Shown in pieces: positions 1 to 14,312 of a stretch of 64,000 nucleotides of DNA (position 1 is the stretch's first letter; each line of letters opens with the position of its first letter). The translations under genes were made by a program, and so were the position numbers. Source of the stretch: Curtobacterium sp. VKM Ac-1376 (GTDB lineage: Bacteria > Actinomycetota > Actinomycetes > Actinomycetales > Microbacteriaceae); NCBI RefSeq assembly GCF_015351025.1, contig NZ_JADKRV010000014.1, forward strand, positions 1 to 64,000. Reading direction: 5' to 3'. The notes under the pieces were generated by a model. It had not been told where the DNA came from. It saw only the letters and a program-made list of their open reading frames with translations, and did no database searches.

Positions 1-330
1 GACCAGGCACGAGGTCAATCAATAAATTGGCATTGACAATGTGCACGCTGTTGAGTTCTCAAGGACCAGACGCACTCGCTCTTCGGCTCTTGTTCGAGCT
101 TCGGCCACGAGGCTTGTGTACTTGGCTTGCCACCGGTCGTTCGTCGGACCCGGAGGTCCAGTGGCTCATCCCGAGGGGAGAGAACCGGTGGGCTTGTCAT
201 CCTAGGCGTCGAAGCGATCCAGCGCAAGGCCGAATCTGAACTTCAGTGGAGGATGGTCCCGCTTGAGGGCCGACGTGCTCTGGGCTTTCGCTCCAGCCGC
301 TCCGCCGCACCTTTGGGGTGACGAGTAAGA
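1..330 (-). other. rRNA operon leader (16S gene lies beyond the left edge)
   Basis: No protein gene is convincing here. Read leftward, the stretch at about 20-75 contains CCTTGAGAACTCAACAG, which resembles the conserved leader element found upstream of 16S rRNA in actinobacteria (antitermination and RNase processing region). Together with the strong promoter at 331-360 this indicates the transcribed leader of an rrn operon running off the left edge. The 16S 5' end itself (AGAGTTTGATC) is not in the window, so the call rests on the leader motif and promoter. Confidence 0.75.
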
Positions 331-360
331 ACTATACGCAGCTCTGAGCGGGTGCGCCAA
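331..360 (-). promoter_or_regulatory. rRNA operon promoter
   Basis: On the minus strand a -35 box TTGGCG (355-360) and a -10 box TATAGT (331-336) are separated by 18 bases. Transcription would run leftward into the rrn leader. The -10 is the closest match to the sigma-70 consensus that I noticed in the window, as expected for an rRNA promoter. Confidence 0.75.
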
Positions 361-414
361 GCGACGTCCAATCCCGGGCGTGTCGCGTTGTGCAACACAC
401 GTCGCCCGGACGCA

Positions 415-449
415 ACGATGCCCGGTTCCACGGGGGAACCGGGCATCGT
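415..449 (-). terminator. tyrS terminator hairpin
   Basis: A perfect 15-bp stem (415-429 with 435-449) with a 5-base loop lies 14 bases past the tyrS stop. It separates tyrS from the downstream rrn promoter. There is no clear U-run, which is usual for terminators in this GC range. Confidence 0.75.
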
Positions 450-462
450 CGAGGGCCGGAAC

Positions 463-1776
463 TCAGGTCAGCGTCACGCCCGCGAGGGTCTTCTTCCCGC
501 GCCGGAGCACGAGCACTCCCCCGGGCAGAGCGAGGTCGGAGAGCACCGCGGCCGGGTCCTCGGCTCGAACGTTGTTCACGTAGACCCCGCCCTGGTCGAT
601 CGCTCGACGGGCCTCACCGAGGGACTTCACGAGTTCGGTGCCCACGAGTGCCCGGGCCACGTCGGCCTCGGGCTCCAGGGTCACCGACCCCGGCAGCTCG
701 GCGATCGCGGAGCGAAGGGTGTCCGGATCCAGGGCACCGAGGTCACCGTTGCCGAACAGGGCTGCGGCCGCGTCGATCGCCGACTGCGTGGCCGGCACAC
801 CGTGGACGAGCGAGGTGACCTCGAACGCGAGGGTCCGCTGAGCCTCTCTGCGGAAGGGCTCGTCGGCCACCACCTGCTCGAGCCGCTCGATCTCGGCCCG
901 GGTCAGGAACGTGAACTCCCGCAGCCGCGCGATCACGTCGGCATCCGCTGTGTTGAGCCAGAACTGGTACAGCGCGTACGGCGACGTCATCTCGGGGTCG
1001 AGCCAGATCGCGTTGCCCTCGCTCTTGCCGAACTTCGTGCCGTCGGCGTTCGTGATGAGCGGGGTGCCGAGGGCGTGCACGGTGGCCCCCTCGGCACGAC
1101 GGATCAGTTCCGTGCCCGAGGTCAGGTTGCCCCACTGGTCGGAACCGCCGGTCTGCAGGGAGCACCCGTACTGCCGGTAGAGCTCGCGGTAGTCCAGCCC
1201 CTGCAGGATCTGGTAGCTGAACTCGGTGTAGCTGATCCCCGCGTCCGAGTTCAGCCGCGCGGCCACGGCGTCCTTCTTGAGCATCGAGTTGACGCGGAAG
1301 TACTTGCCGACGTCGCGCAGGAAGTCGATGGCGGACAGCGGTGCGGTCCAGTCGAGGTTGTTCACCAGCCGGACGCCGTTGTCGCCGTCCGGACTGAGGA
1401 ACCGCGACACCTGTGCCTGCAGCCGGGACACCCACGCGGCCACGGTCTCCGGGGTGTTCAGGGTGCGCTCGGCCGTCGGACGCGGATCGCCGATGAGACC
1501 GGTCGACCCGCCCACCAGGGCGAGCGGCTTGTGTCCGGCCAGCTGCAACCGACGCATGGTCAGCAGCTGCAGGAGGTTGCCGCAGTGCAGCGACGGTGCC
1601 GTGGGGTCGAAGCCGCAGTAGTACGTGATCGGGTCACCGTCGAGGGCCTCTTTGAGCGCGGCCTCGTCGGTCGAGACCTGCACCAGACCGCGCCAGCGCA
1701 GCTCGTCCCACACCGAATCGAAGGCGGGATCGTTCTGCTGGCGCGTCAGGACGTCTTGAGCGGTATCACTGGACAC
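463..1776 (-). CDS. tyrS: Tyrosyl-tRNA synthetase
   Basis: Charges tRNA-Tyr with tyrosine in the cytoplasm. The 437-residue protein has the class I signature HCGN (residues 64-67, the HIGH equivalent), preceded by YCGFDPTAPSLH, and the KMSKS-type loop KFGKS (about 248-252). A C-terminal S4-like RNA-binding domain ends in VLRRGKK. Length fits bacterial TyrRS. The GTG start at 1776 is chosen because the family's N-terminus begins here and a -10 box TACGAT sits exactly six bases upstream, giving a leaderless mRNA. The longer frame upstream lacks family similarity and would overlap that promoter. It is the last gene of the leftward block and is followed by a strong hairpin. Confidence 0.97.
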   Translation of the reverse strand: MSSDTAQDVLTRQQNDPAFDSVWDELRWRGLVQVSTDEAALKEALDGDPITYYCGFDPTAPSLHCGNLLQLLTMRRLQLAGHKPLALVGGSTGLIGDPRPTAERTLNTPETVAAWVSRLQAQVSRFLSPDGDNGVRLVNNLDWTAPLSAIDFLRDVGKYFRVNSMLKKDAVAARLNSDAGISYTEFSYQILQGLDYRELYRQYGCSLQTGGSDQWGNLTSGTELIRRAEGATVHALGTPLITNADGTKFGKSEGNAIWLDPEMTSPYALYQFWLNTADADVIARLREFTFLTRAEIERLEQVVADEPFRREAQRTLAFEVTSLVHGVPATQSAIDAAAALFGNGDLGALDPDTLRSAIAELPGSVTLEPEADVARALVGTELVKSLGEARRAIDQGGVYVNNVRAEDPAAVLSDLALPGGVLVLRRGKKTLAGVTLT

Positions 1777-1782
1777 CCCGCC

Positions 1783-1788
1783 ATCGTA
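1783..1788 (-). promoter_or_regulatory. -10 box of tyrS (leaderless)
   Basis: TACGAT on the minus strand is six bases before the GTG start. No Shine-Dalgarno sequence is possible at that spacing, so tyrS is probably translated from a leaderless transcript. No good -35 is visible. Confidence 0.55.
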
Positions 1789-1825
1789 GCGGCGAGCGAG
1801 CGGCGGGAGGCGCGGCTCACGCCCG

Positions 1826-5182
<3,357 letters not shown>

Positions 5183-5200
5183 AGGTGTCCCCTCCGATCG

Positions 5201-6124
5201 TCAGTCGTTGGCGAGCAGCCAGGCCAGCAGCGCCTTCTGGGCGTGCAGGCGGTTCTCCGCCTCGTCCCAGATGATGCTCCGCGGTCCGTCGATGACCTCG
5301 GCGGTCACCTCGTACCCCCGGTCCGCCGGCAGGCAGTGCATGAAGACGGCGTCGTCGGCGGCGTGCGCCATGAGCGCGTCGTCGACCCGGTAGCCCGCGA
5401 AGGTGTCGAGGCGCGACTGCTTCTCGGACTCCTTGCCCATCGACACCCAGGTGTCGGTCACGACCACGTCGGCTCCCGCGACCGCGGCCACCGGGTCGCT
5501 CACGACGAGGACGGACCCGCCCGTCACGGCGGCCCGGTCCTCGGCGTCGGCGACGACCTGCGCCGACGGCACGAACTCGGCCGGGGCGGCGACCCGGACG
5601 TGCATGCCCGCGGTCGCCCCGGCGAGCAGGTACGACTGCGCCATGTTGCTCGCGCCGTCACCGATGAACGCCACGGTCTGACCGGCGAGCGTGCCACGGT
5701 GCTCGCGGATGGTGAGCAGGTCGGCGAGGAGCTGGCAGGGGTGGAAGTCGTCGGACAACGCGTTCACCACGGGAACCGTCGTGCCGGCTGCCATCTCTTC
5801 GAGCCCGGCCTGACCGTAGGTCCGCCAGACGATCGCCGACACCATGCGCTCGAGCACGCGGGCGGTGTCGGACGGAGTCTCCTTGCCGCCGAGCTGGCTG
5901 TTCGCCGTCGAGATGATCAGCGGGCTGCCGCCGAGGTCGGAGACGCCGACGTGGAAGGACACCCGGGTGCGGGTGGACGACTTGTCGAAGATCACCGCGA
6001 CGCTCTGCGGACCGGCGAGGGGCTTGTCGGCCCAGCGGTCGGCCTTCATGCGGTCCGCGATGTCGAGGATCGCGGACTGCTCCGCCTGGCTGAGGTCGTC
6101 GTCCCGGAGGAAATGGCGGGTCAT
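5201..6124 (-). CDS. argF: Ornithine carbamoyltransferase
   Basis: Transfers the carbamoyl group from carbamoyl phosphate to ornithine, giving citrulline. The 307-residue protein shows the carbamoyl-phosphate-binding motif SSTRTR (about 50-55), the ornithine-binding DTWVSMG block and the HCLPADRG motif (catalytic Cys). The N-terminus [12 protein letters not shown] is typical. The ATG overlaps the argD stop (ATGA), so the two are translationally coupled. Confidence 0.97.
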   Translation of the reverse strand: MTRHFLRDDDLSQAEQSAILDIADRMKADRWADKPLAGPQSVAVIFDKSSTRTRVSFHVGVSDLGGSPLIISTANSQLGGKETPSDTARVLERMVSAIVWRTYGQAGLEEMAAGTTVPVVNALSDDFHPCQLLADLLTIREHRGTLAGQTVAFIGDGASNMAQSYLLAGATAGMHVRVAAPAEFVPSAQVVADAEDRAAVTGGSVLVVSDPVAAVAGADVVVTDTWVSMGKESEKQSRLDTFAGYRVDDALMAHAADDAVFMHCLPADRGYEVTAEVIDGPRSIIWDEAENRLHAQKALLAWLLAND

Positions 6125-7344
6125 GCGGAGGTCTCCTGTGCTGCGGCGACGGCCGCGAAGCTCTGGTCGAGGATCGACACGAACTCGTCGATCTCGGCGT
6201 CGGACACGATGAGCGGCGGCGCGATGCGCAGGCTCGACTCGTTGGGGGCGTTGATGATCAGGCCCCGCTCGAGGGCGGCGGCGTTGACGGCGGCGGCGAC
6301 GGGCCCGGTCAGGCCGACACCGATGAGCAGCCCGGTGCCGCGGACCTCCTCCACCAGCGGCGAGCCGAGGCCCGCGATGCCGGCGCGGATCCGCTCGCCC
6401 TTGGTCACGGCTCCGGCGACCAGGTCGGCGCGTTCGATCTCCTCGAGGACCGCGTTGGCCACACGGGTGCCGAGCGGGTTCCCGCCGAAGGTCGATCCGT
6501 GCTGCCCGGCCGAGAACAGCTCGGACGCCCAGCCGAACGTGACGAGAGCGCCGATCGGGAACCCGCCGGCGATGCCCTTCGCTACCGTGATGGCGTCGGG
6601 GGTGATGCCGTGGCCCTGGAACGCGAACCAGTTGCCCGTACGACCGACGCCCGTCTGGATCTCGTCGAGCACCAGCAGGGCCCCGTGGGCCTCGGTCAGA
6701 CGACGCGCGGCGAGCAGGAAACCCTCGGGCAGGTCGACGACGCCGGCCTCACCCTTGATCGGTTCGATGAACAGCGCGGCGACGGTGTCGTCGATCGAAT
6801 CCTCGAGCGCCTCGATCGAGGTGTCGATGTGCTCGACGCCCGGCACCATCGGCAGGAAGTCCTGCTGCAGTGCGGGCTTGCCGGTGAGCGCGAGGGCACC
6901 CATCGTGCGGCCGTGGAACCCCTGCTTCAGCGCGAGGATCCGGGTCTTCTTGCCGTCGGCGCCCCGGTTGAGCCGCGCGAGCTTGAAGGCGGCCTCGTTC
7001 GCCTCGGCACCCGAGTTGCCGAAGTACACGCGCCCTGCGTCGCCCGCGCCGGTGATGCGTTTGAGGCGCTCGGCGAGCTCGAGCTGCGGCGGGGTCGCGA
7101 AGTAGTTCGACACGTGCACGAGCTTCGCGGCCTGGTCGGCGATGGCGCCGACCAGTGCGGGGTGCGCGTGGCCGAGGGAGTTGACGGCGATGCCGGCGAG
7201 GAAGTCGAGGTAGCCGTTGCCGTCGACGTCCCAGACGCGGCAGCCCTTACCGCGCTCGAGCATGATCTTCGGCGGGGTCAGGGATCGCATGAGCGACGCC
7301 CCGAACCGGTCGTTCCAGGTCTCGGTCTGCGTCTCGGTGCTCAC
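6121..7344 (-). CDS. argD: Acetylornithine aminotransferase
   Basis: PLP-dependent class III aminotransferase that makes N-acetylornithine from N-acetylglutamate semialdehyde; members may also serve lysine synthesis. The 407-residue protein has the [17 protein letters not shown] block, [12 protein letters not shown] and the PLP-lysine motif [14 protein letters not shown]. The GTG at 7344 is chosen because it overlaps the argB stop (GTGA), as at the other junctions of this operon, and because the upstream extension is the argB sequence read in another frame. Confidence 0.96.
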   Translation of the reverse strand: MSTETQTETWNDRFGASLMRSLTPPKIMLERGKGCRVWDVDGNGYLDFLAGIAVNSLGHAHPALVGAIADQAAKLVHVSNYFATPPQLELAERLKRITGAGDAGRVYFGNSGAEANEAAFKLARLNRGADGKKTRILALKQGFHGRTMGALALTGKPALQQDFLPMVPGVEHIDTSIEALEDSIDDTVAALFIEPIKGEAGVVDLPEGFLLAARRLTEAHGALLVLDEIQTGVGRTGNWFAFQGHGITPDAITVAKGIAGGFPIGALVTFGWASELFSAGQHGSTFGGNPLGTRVANAVLEEIERADLVAGAVTKGERIRAGIAGLGSPLVEEVRGTGLLIGVGLTGPVAAAVNAAALERGLIINAPNESSLRIAPPLIVSDAEIDEFVSILDQSFAAVAAAQETSA

Positions 7345-8393
7345 TGCTGCTGTCCCTTCTCGGTCGTAACGGCCACGTGCTGGCCGGTACTGCTGTCGAT
7401 CGACGGCGACGCGACGCGTCGTCCGATCTCGGCGTGGGTCATCTGGTTCTCGGAACGGCGGCTCGGGTCCGGGATCACCTCGGTGCCCGCCCCCCGGAGG
7501 GTGAAGACCTCGAGCAGGATCGAGTGCGGGATGCGGCCGTCGATGATCGTCGCGCCGCCGACCCCGCCGACCACGGCGTCGAGGCACGCGGTCATCTTCG
7601 GGATCATCCCCGCCTCGAGGCTCGGCAGGAGCGCGCGGAGCTCGTCGACCGCGATGAGGTCGACGATTGAGTCACGGTCCGGCCAGTTGCGGTACAGGCC
7701 GGGGACGTCGGTGAGCATCATGAGCTTCGAGGCCCGGAGGGCGATCGCAAGGGCACCGGCCGCGGCGTCGGCGTTCACGTTGAGCGCCTGGTCGGGGTGG
7801 GCATCGTCGATCGCGATGCTCGAGACGACCGGGATCCGGCCCGCCTCGATCGCGGCGAGCACACCGGACGGGTCGACGTGGGTGATGTCCCCGACGTGCC
7901 CGAGGTCGTACTCCTGCCCGTCGACGACCACGCCCTTCTTCTCGCCGGTGAACAGTGAGCCGCCGTCGCCGAACACGCCGACCGCGAGTCCCTCGCCGTG
8001 CTCGTTGATCAGGTCGACGATCTCGCGGTTGACCTCACCGGCGAGGACGTCGCGGACGACCGTGATCGCCTCGGTCGTCGTGACGCGGTACCCGCCTCGG
8101 AACTCGGACTCGATGCCCTGCTCCTTGAGCGCCGCGGAGATCTGCGGACCGCCACCGTGCACCACGACGGGGTGCAGGCCGGCGTACCGCAGGTAGACCA
8201 TGTCCTCGGCGAACGCGCGCTTGAGGTCCTCGTTCACCATGGCGTTGCCGCCGAACTTGACCACGACGACCTTGCCGGAGAACCGCTTCAGCCACGGCAG
8301 CGACTCGATGAGCGTGGCTGCCTTGACCGCGGCGAACTCGTGCTCTTCTTCCTTGGTGAGGGGCGTGCCGGCCCCGTTCGTGTCGGCCGCCAT
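7341..8393 (-). CDS. argB: Acetylglutamate kinase
   Basis: Phosphorylates N-acetylglutamate with ATP, usually the arginine-regulated step. The 350-residue protein contains the amino-acid-kinase P-loop-like [19 protein letters not shown] and [12 protein letters not shown]. It is longer than the usual ~300 residues: about 20 extra residues precede the core and about 35 polar residues follow the expected end. The start overlaps the argJ stop by one base (TGATG). The C-terminal tail could be a lineage-specific extension; I see no motif in it. Confidence 0.96.
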   Translation of the reverse strand: MAADTNGAGTPLTKEEEHEFAAVKAATLIESLPWLKRFSGKVVVVKFGGNAMVNEDLKRAFAEDMVYLRYAGLHPVVVHGGGPQISAALKEQGIESEFRGGYRVTTTEAITVVRDVLAGEVNREIVDLINEHGEGLAVGVFGDGGSLFTGEKKGVVVDGQEYDLGHVGDITHVDPSGVLAAIEAGRIPVVSSIAIDDAHPDQALNVNADAAAGALAIALRASKLMMLTDVPGLYRNWPDRDSIVDLIAVDELRALLPSLEAGMIPKMTACLDAVVGGVGGATIIDGRIPHSILLEVFTLRGAGTEVIPDPSRRSENQMTHAEIGRRVASPSIDSSTGQHVAVTTEKGQQQ

Positions 8394-9601
8394 CAGCTGG
8401 AGTACGCGCTGTTCTCGTGCACGTAGTCGTGCGTGAGGTCGTTGGTCAGGATGGTGGCCGAGTGCGTCCCGACGCCGAGGTCGATGAGCACGTGGGTGTC
8501 GCGCGGCGTCAGGTCGACGGTGTCGCTCGGCTGGTCCGGGGCACCGGCGTGGCAGACCCGGACGCCGTTCATGCTGACATCCACCTGGTACGGGTCGAAG
8601 TCGGCGTCGGTGGTGCCGATCGCCGCGAGGACCCGGCCCCAGTTCGGGTCGTTGCCGAAGACCGCGGCCTTGAAGAGGTTGTTGCGGGCGACGCTGCGGC
8701 CGACCGCGACGGCGTCGTCCTCGGTCGCGGCGTGCACGACCTCGATCGCGATGTCATGGCTCGCACCCTCGGCGTCCTGCTGCAGCTGCCGTGCCAGGTC
8801 GGCGCAGACCGCCGTCAGAGCCTCTTGGAAGTCGCCGACCTCGGGCGTGACACCGCTCGCGCCCGACGACAGCAGCACGACGGTGTCGTTCGTGGACATG
8901 CAGCCGTCGGAGTCGACGCGGTCGAAGGTGATGCGGGTGGCAGCACGGAGCGCCTGGTCGAGCTGGTCCGGCGTCTGCACGGCGTCGGTGGTGATCACCA
9001 CGAGCATCGTCGCGAGTCCGGGCGCGAGCATGCCGGCACCCTTCGCCATGCCCCCGACGGTCCAGCCGTCCTCGGTCACCACGGACTGCTTCGCCTTCGT
9101 GTCCGTCGTCATGATCGCGGTGGCCGCGTCCGGCCCGCCGTCGGCGGTGAGCGCGGCGCTCGCGAGGTCGACGCCCCGGAGCACGTTGTCGCGGAAGGTC
9201 TGGTCCCCCACACCGATGAGACCGGTGGAGCAGACGACCACGTCGCCGGCGCCGATGCCGAGTGCGTCACCGACGGCCTCGGCCGTCAGGTGGGTGGTCT
9301 GGAACCCGAACGGCCCGGTGAAGCAGTTCGCGCCGCCGGAGTTCAGGACGACCGCACGGGCGACGCCGTCCCCGACGACCTGGCGGGACCAGATGACGGG
9401 GTGCGCCTGGGCGCGGTTGCTCGTGAAGACCGCGGCCACGGCCGCGTCGGGGCCGTCGTTGACGACGAGCGCCAGGTCCGGCTTGCCGCTCGCCTTGAGG
9501 CCGGCGGTGACACCGGCGGCACGGAAGCCCGCTGCCGCGGTGACGCCCTGCAGGTCCTGGAGGCCCGGCTCGGTCTGGGTGGACTGGCTTGCGTCGGTCA
9601 C
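8393..9601 (-). CDS. argJ: Bifunctional glutamate N-acetyltransferase / ornithine acetyltransferase
   Basis: Recycles the acetyl group from acetylornithine to glutamate and so runs the cyclic arginine pathway; bifunctional forms can also use acetyl-CoA. The 402-residue proenzyme contains the self-cleavage region [13 protein letters not shown], where the Thr of ATML becomes the N-terminal nucleophile of the beta chain. The GTG at 9601 overlaps the argC stop (GTGA). No separate argA is visible, consistent with ArgJ supplying acetylglutamate. Confidence 0.96.
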   Translation of the reverse strand: MTDASQSTQTEPGLQDLQGVTAAAGFRAAGVTAGLKASGKPDLALVVNDGPDAAVAAVFTSNRAQAHPVIWSRQVVGDGVARAVVLNSGGANCFTGPFGFQTTHLTAEAVGDALGIGAGDVVVCSTGLIGVGDQTFRDNVLRGVDLASAALTADGGPDAATAIMTTDTKAKQSVVTEDGWTVGGMAKGAGMLAPGLATMLVVITTDAVQTPDQLDQALRAATRITFDRVDSDGCMSTNDTVVLLSSGASGVTPEVGDFQEALTAVCADLARQLQQDAEGASHDIAIEVVHAATEDDAVAVGRSVARNNLFKAAVFGNDPNWGRVLAAIGTTDADFDPYQVDVSMNGVRVCHAGAPDQPSDTVDLTPRDTHVLIDLGVGTHSATILTNDLTHDYVHENSAYSS

Positions 9602-10695
9602 GGTGCGACTCCGTCCACGCTGAGGCCCGTGGTCTCCGGGAGACCGAGGGCGATGTTCGCCGACTGGACCGCGGCACCCGCCGTGCCCTTCGCGAGGTTG
9701 TCGAGGGCCGTCACGGCGACGACGCGGCCCGCGGCTTCGTCGACCGCGATGCCGACCAGCGCCGTGTTCGCGCCGATGGTGTCCGCCACCCGCGGGAACT
9801 CGCCCTCGGGCAGCAGGTGCACGAAGGGCTCGTCGGCGTACGCCTGCGCCCACGCGAGCCGGACGTCACGGGCGCTGACGCCGGGCGTGAGCTTCGCGGT
9901 GGTCGTGGCGAGGATGCCGCGGGACATCGGGACGAGGACGGGCGTGAACGAGATCGTCACGTCCGAGGCGCCGGCGACCTGCAGGTTCTGCTGGATCTCC
10001 GGGATGTGCCGGTGGGTGCCGCCGACTGCGTACGCGCTGGCGGAACCCATGATCTCGGAGGCGAGGTAGGTGTTCGCGAGCTTCTTGCCTGCGCCGCTCG
10101 GGCCGACGCTCAGGACGGCGACGAGGTCGTCCGACTCGACGAGACCGGCCTGGATGCCGGGCTGGATGCCGAGCGTGACCGCCGTGACGTTGCACCCCGG
10201 TACCGCGATCCGCTTCGTGCCGACGAGAGCGGAGCGCTGCTTGCCCTGCGACGCGATGTCGTCGACGTCGCGCCATTCCTCGGCCGAACCGGGGGCCGGC
10301 GCTGCGAGCATGAGCTCGGGGAGCCCGTAGGTCCAGGCCCCGAAGTAGTCGCCGCCGTAGAACTGCTCCCACGCGGCGGGGTCGGTCAGCCGGTGGTCGG
10401 CACCGCAGTCGATCACCAGCGCGTCGTCGCCGAGCTCCGCGGTGATCCCGCCGGATTGCCCGTGCGGCAGCGCGAGGAACACGACGTCGTGCCCGCGCAG
10501 CGTCTCGGCCGTCGTCTCCGCAAGGGTCAGGTGCGACAGCGAGCGGAGGTGCGGCTGCGTCGCGATCAACGGCTGTCCGGCGTTCGAGAACGCGGTCACC
10601 GTCCTGACGTCGAACTCGGGGTGTGCGGAGAGCACGCGCAGGAGCTCTCCACCCGCGTAGCCGGAGGCTCCCGCCACGGCGACGGATACGGACAT
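9598..10695 (-). CDS. argC: N-acetyl-gamma-glutamyl-phosphate reductase
   Basis: Reduces N-acetylglutamyl phosphate with NADPH. The 365-residue protein begins [20 protein letters not shown], the Rossmann nucleotide-binding motif, and has the active-site motif [12 protein letters not shown] (catalytic Cys). It is the first gene of the arginine cluster. The ATG at 10695 is preceded by AAGGTGG at good spacing. Only 76 bases separate it from pheT and no convincing promoter or ARG box is visible there, so read-through from pheST is possible. Confidence 0.96.
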   Translation of the reverse strand: MSVSVAVAGASGYAGGELLRVLSAHPEFDVRTVTAFSNAGQPLIATQPHLRSLSHLTLAETTAETLRGHDVVFLALPHGQSGGITAELGDDALVIDCGADHRLTDPAAWEQFYGGDYFGAWTYGLPELMLAAPAPGSAEEWRDVDDIASQGKQRSALVGTKRIAVPGCNVTAVTLGIQPGIQAGLVESDDLVAVLSVGPSGAGKKLANTYLASEIMGSASAYAVGGTHRHIPEIQQNLQVAGASDVTISFTPVLVPMSRGILATTTAKLTPGVSARDVRLAWAQAYADEPFVHLLPEGEFPRVADTIGANTALVGIAVDEAAGRVVAVTALDNLAKGTAGAAVQSANIALGLPETTGLSVDGVAP

Positions 10696-10771
10696 GGGAT
10701 TCCACCTTTGGTCGGACTGGTCGTCGAGAGTCGGAGGCGGCGACCCCGGGCGGTGCTGATCCCGTCGAGGG

Positions 10772-13264
10772 TCAGTCGCGCAGGGTCGCCCCGAATCGCT
10801 CGCCGGCACGTCGGACGGCGCCGTCGCGGGCCTCGGTGGCCTCGGCAGCGGTCAGTGTGCGGTCCGTGGCACGGAAGCGCAGGGCGAACGTCAGGGACTT
10901 CTGTCCCTCGTCCACGCCGGAGCCCCGGTAGTCATCCACGAGCCGAGCATACTCCAACAGGTCTCCGGCGCCAGAGCGCACCGCATCCAACACGTCACCG
11001 GCCGGCACGTCCGCGGCGACCACGAGCGAGAGGTCCTGCGTGGCCGCGGGGTACGACACGATCGGGGCCACCGCCACGAGCTCGGGTGCAGCGGCGACCA
11101 GCGCGTCGAGGTCGAGCTCGAGGACCGCCACCACGCGGGGCAGCACGGCGGCCTCGGCCAGTTCGGGCAGGAGTTCGCCCGCGACGCCGACGACGGCGCC
11201 GTCCACGAGCAGCGCGGCAGCGCGGCCCGGGTGCAGCGAGGGGTGCGAGGTCTGCGCCACGGTGACCTCGACGCCGACGGCCCAGGCGACCTGGCGAGCA
11301 GCGTCGATCGCGTCGGCGATCCCGAAGGGCTGCGCAGCGATCCCCGGCTGCTTCACGACACGGCTACCCGTGAGCAGCGCTGCGACGTGGAAGGGCTGGG
11401 CGGGCAGCGACGCGTCGAGCGCCTCCAGCGTGGTGCGGTCCGGCCGGACCGCACCGACGGGGACCTCATCGGTGCCGAGCGTCACGCCGGCCACCGGCAG
11501 GAACACCCGCGAGGTCTCGTAGAGCGCGACGTCGACCAGCCCACGGGCCACGTTGCGACGCGCGGAATCCACCAGGGCAGGGATCCCACTGCGACGGAGC
11601 AGGTTCTGCTCGCTGTCGAGGGCGTTGGCGAGCACGACGCTCGGTCCGCCCTGCGGGTCGACGCCCGGGTAGGCGTCCTGCGTGGCGGCCGACACGAACG
11701 GCGCCGTGACGACCTCGGTGAGGCCAGCGGCGGCCAGCGCCGAGGCGACCCGTCGACGCGCCTGCTGGTGCCGGGTCAGCCCGCGGCCGGGCGGGGCGAC
11801 GGGCAGCACGCTCGGGATCCGGTCGTACCCGACGATGCGTGCGACCTCTTCGACGAGGGTGGTGTCGTCCGTGAGGTCGGGACGCCAGGTGGGCGGGGTG
11901 ACCGCGAGCATCTCGCCGTCGGCCTCCACCGTCGCGCCGATCGCACGGAGGGTCTCGATGACCTCGGCATCGGTGTAGTCGACACCGACGAGCTCGGCCG
12001 GACGGGAGACCCGCATCGTGACGGTCGCCCGCGGCTCCGTGTCGACGAGCGTCGACCCGAGAGCGTCGGCGGTGCCACCGGCGAGCTCGACGAGGAGCTC
12101 GACGGCACGGTTCGCCGCGGCCTCGGCCACGAGGGGGTCGACGCCGCGCTCGAAGCGACGGGACGCCTCGCTCGGCAGCTTGTGCCGGCGGGCGGTGCGC
12201 GCGATCGAGACCTGGTCGAACCCGGCGGCCTCGATGAGGACGTCGGTCGTGTTCGCCGAGATCTCGGTGCGGCCGCCGCCCATCACACCGGCGAGGCCTA
12301 CGGGGCCGTCGTCGTCGGTGATGACGAGGTCTTCGGGGTCGAGCTTCCGGACCGTACCGTCGAGGGTCTCGAGCGTCTCGCCGGCGGTCGCCCGACGCAC
12401 GCCGAGCCCGCCCGCGATGGTCTGCAGGTCGTAGCCGTGCAGCGGCTGACCGAGCTCGAACATGACGTAGTTCGTGATGTCGACGGGCAGCGAGATCGAG
12501 CGCACGCCGGCGAGGGCGAGACGCGACACCATCCAGGACGGTGTCTTCGCGGCCGGGTCGATGCCGCGGACGCCGCGCGTGACGAACGTCGAAGCGCCGA
12601 CGCGGCCCCGGATGGGTGCCTGGTCGTCGATCGAGACGCGGAAACCCTCGCCAGAACGCGCCGCGACACGGTCGACGGGGTCGTGGAAGCTCGCTCCGGT
12701 GGCGTGTGCGTACTCGCGGGCGACGCCGCGCATGCTGAGCACGTACCCGCGGTCCGGGGTGACGTTGATCTCGACCGCCGCGTCGTCGAGGCCGAGCAGC
12801 TCGATCGCGTCTGCACCGACCGTGGGGTCCATGCCGAGGTCTGCGAAGCGCAGGATGCCGTCGTGCTCGTCGCCGAGGCCGAGTTCGCGGGCCGAGGCGA
12901 TCATGCCGTCGGACACGTGGCCGTAGGTCTTGCGGGCCGCGATCGGGAACGGTCCGGGCAGGACGGCACCCGGCAGCGTCACGACGACGAGGTCGCCGAC
13001 GTCGAAGTTGTGCGCGCCGCACACGATGCCGCGGGGCTCGGCTTCGCCGACGTCCACCTGGCACCAGTTGATGGTCTTGCCGTTCTTCTGTGGCTCCGGG
13101 ACGCGCTCGAGCACCCGACCGACCACGACGGGACCGGTCAGGTCGAACGTGTGGACGTCCTCTTCCTCGAAGCCGACCGACACGAGCGCCGCGTGGACGT
13201 GCTCGAGGGTGACGTCATCGGGGAGGTCGACGGATTCACCGAGCCAACGGAGTGGGACGCGCAT
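10772..13264 (-). CDS. pheT: Phenylalanyl-tRNA synthetase beta subunit
   Basis: Large subunit of the alpha2-beta2 enzyme that charges tRNA-Phe. The 830-residue protein begins [10 protein letters not shown], followed by the EMAP-type tRNA-binding domain (about 40-150), the B3/B4 editing region and B5 domains, a catalytic-like module, and a C-terminal ferredoxin-fold anticodon-binding domain ending in the [12 protein letters not shown] block. Length is normal. Its start overlaps the pheS stop by one base (TGATG). Confidence 0.97.
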   Translation of the reverse strand: MRVPLRWLGESVDLPDDVTLEHVHAALVSVGFEEEDVHTFDLTGPVVVGRVLERVPEPQKNGKTINWCQVDVGEAEPRGIVCGAHNFDVGDLVVVTLPGAVLPGPFPIAARKTYGHVSDGMIASARELGLGDEHDGILRFADLGMDPTVGADAIELLGLDDAAVEINVTPDRGYVLSMRGVAREYAHATGASFHDPVDRVAARSGEGFRVSIDDQAPIRGRVGASTFVTRGVRGIDPAAKTPSWMVSRLALAGVRSISLPVDITNYVMFELGQPLHGYDLQTIAGGLGVRRATAGETLETLDGTVRKLDPEDLVITDDDGPVGLAGVMGGGRTEISANTTDVLIEAAGFDQVSIARTARRHKLPSEASRRFERGVDPLVAEAAANRAVELLVELAGGTADALGSTLVDTEPRATVTMRVSRPAELVGVDYTDAEVIETLRAIGATVEADGEMLAVTPPTWRPDLTDDTTLVEEVARIVGYDRIPSVLPVAPPGRGLTRHQQARRRVASALAAAGLTEVVTAPFVSAATQDAYPGVDPQGGPSVVLANALDSEQNLLRRSGIPALVDSARRNVARGLVDVALYETSRVFLPVAGVTLGTDEVPVGAVRPDRTTLEALDASLPAQPFHVAALLTGSRVVKQPGIAAQPFGIADAIDAARQVAWAVGVEVTVAQTSHPSLHPGRAAALLVDGAVVGVAGELLPELAEAAVLPRVVAVLELDLDALVAAAPELVAVAPIVSYPAATQDLSLVVAADVPAGDVLDAVRSGAGDLLEYARLVDDYRGSGVDEGQKSLTFALRFRATDRTLTAAEATEARDGAVRRAGERFGATLRD

Positions 13265-14304
13265 CAGACCACCGTTCCGAACTGCTGCGAGAAGCGGATG
13301 TCGCCCTCGAGGAAGTCACGCATGTCGTTCAGGCCGTTGCGGAACTGCAGCGTCCGCTCGATGCCCATGCCGAACGCGAAGCCCTGGTACTCGTCCGGGT
13401 CGATGCCGGCGGCACGCAGGACGTTGGGGTTGACCATGCCGCAGCCGCCCCACTCGACCCACCGCGCGCCACCCTTGGCGTTCGGCTGCCAGACGTCCAT
13501 CTCGGCGCTGGGTTCGGTGAACGGGAAGTAGTTCGGGCGGAGGCGGATCTGCGCCTCCGCCCCGAACATCTGCCGGGCGAAGTGTTCGAGCGTGCCGCGC
13601 AGGTGCGCCATCGTCAGGCCCTTGTCGATCGCGATGCCCTCGACCTGGGTGAAGACCGGCAGGTGCGTGGCGTCGAGCTCGTCGGCACGGTAGACGCGCC
13701 CCGGAGCGATCACGTAGAGCGGGAGGTCACGTGACAGCAGCGACCGCACCTGCACCGGCGACGTGTGAGTGCGCATGACCAGGTGGCGGTCGACGGGCTC
13801 GACGAAGATCGTGTCCGCCATCGCCCGGGCCGGGTGGTCCTGGTCGAAGTTCAGGGCGTCAAAGTTGAACCACTCGTGTTCGAGTTCCGGGCCCTCTGCC
13901 ACTTCCCACCCCATGCCGACGAAGATGTCGGCGACGGCTTCGTTCAACAGCGACAGCGGGTGGCGGGAGCCGGTGGCGCGGTGGGTCGGCAACGCGGTGA
14001 CGTCGACGCGCTCGGCTTCGAGCCGGGCGCGTTCCTCGGCGACCGCCAGGACCGATTCCTGCTCGGCGATCGCCGCGTTCACCCGGCCACGGGCCTGGCC
14101 GACGAGCTTGCCGGCAGCGGCCTTCTGCTCCGGCGGCACACTGCGCATCGACGCGTTCATCCGAGCCAACGGCGACTGCTCACCGCTGTGCTCGGCCCTG
14201 GCCTGCTTCAGTTCGGCGACCGTCGTCGTGGCACGGACGGCGGCAAGGGCCGCGTCCACGGCGTCGGCGACGGCCGATTCGCTGATCTCGAGAGGTTCTG
14301 ACAC
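13264..14304 (-). CDS. pheS: Phenylalanyl-tRNA synthetase alpha subunit
   Basis: Catalytic subunit for tRNA-Phe charging. The 346-residue class II synthetase has an N-terminal coiled-coil region and motifs including HPLSLLNEAVADIFVGMGW, HTSPVQVRSL (motif 2 region) and GCGMVNPNVL with GFAFGMGIER (motif 3). The GTG at 14304 is chosen from the family N-terminus. A -10 box TAGGCT lies eight bases upstream, so the message is probably leaderless or nearly so. It forms an operon with pheT. Confidence 0.96.
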   Translation of the reverse strand: MSEPLEISESAVADAVDAALAAVRATTTVAELKQARAEHSGEQSPLARMNASMRSVPPEQKAAAGKLVGQARGRVNAAIAEQESVLAVAEERARLEAERVDVTALPTHRATGSRHPLSLLNEAVADIFVGMGWEVAEGPELEHEWFNFDALNFDQDHPARAMADTIFVEPVDRHLVMRTHTSPVQVRSLLSRDLPLYVIAPGRVYRADELDATHLPVFTQVEGIAIDKGLTMAHLRGTLEHFARQMFGAEAQIRLRPNYFPFTEPSAEMDVWQPNAKGGARWVEWGGCGMVNPNVLRAAGIDPDEYQGFAFGMGIERTLQFRNGLNDMRDFLEGDIRFSQQFGTVV

Positions 14305-14312
14305 GAGACCCA

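Noticed and set aside
1-330. Short open frames of 60-70 codons in the left end
   Set aside because: They lie in the rrn leader, overlap each other on both strands and have no start signals or recognisable sequence.
10696-10771. Leader peptide or attenuator before argC
   Set aside because: The 76-base gap has no Arg-rich short frame and no clear terminator/antiterminator pair.
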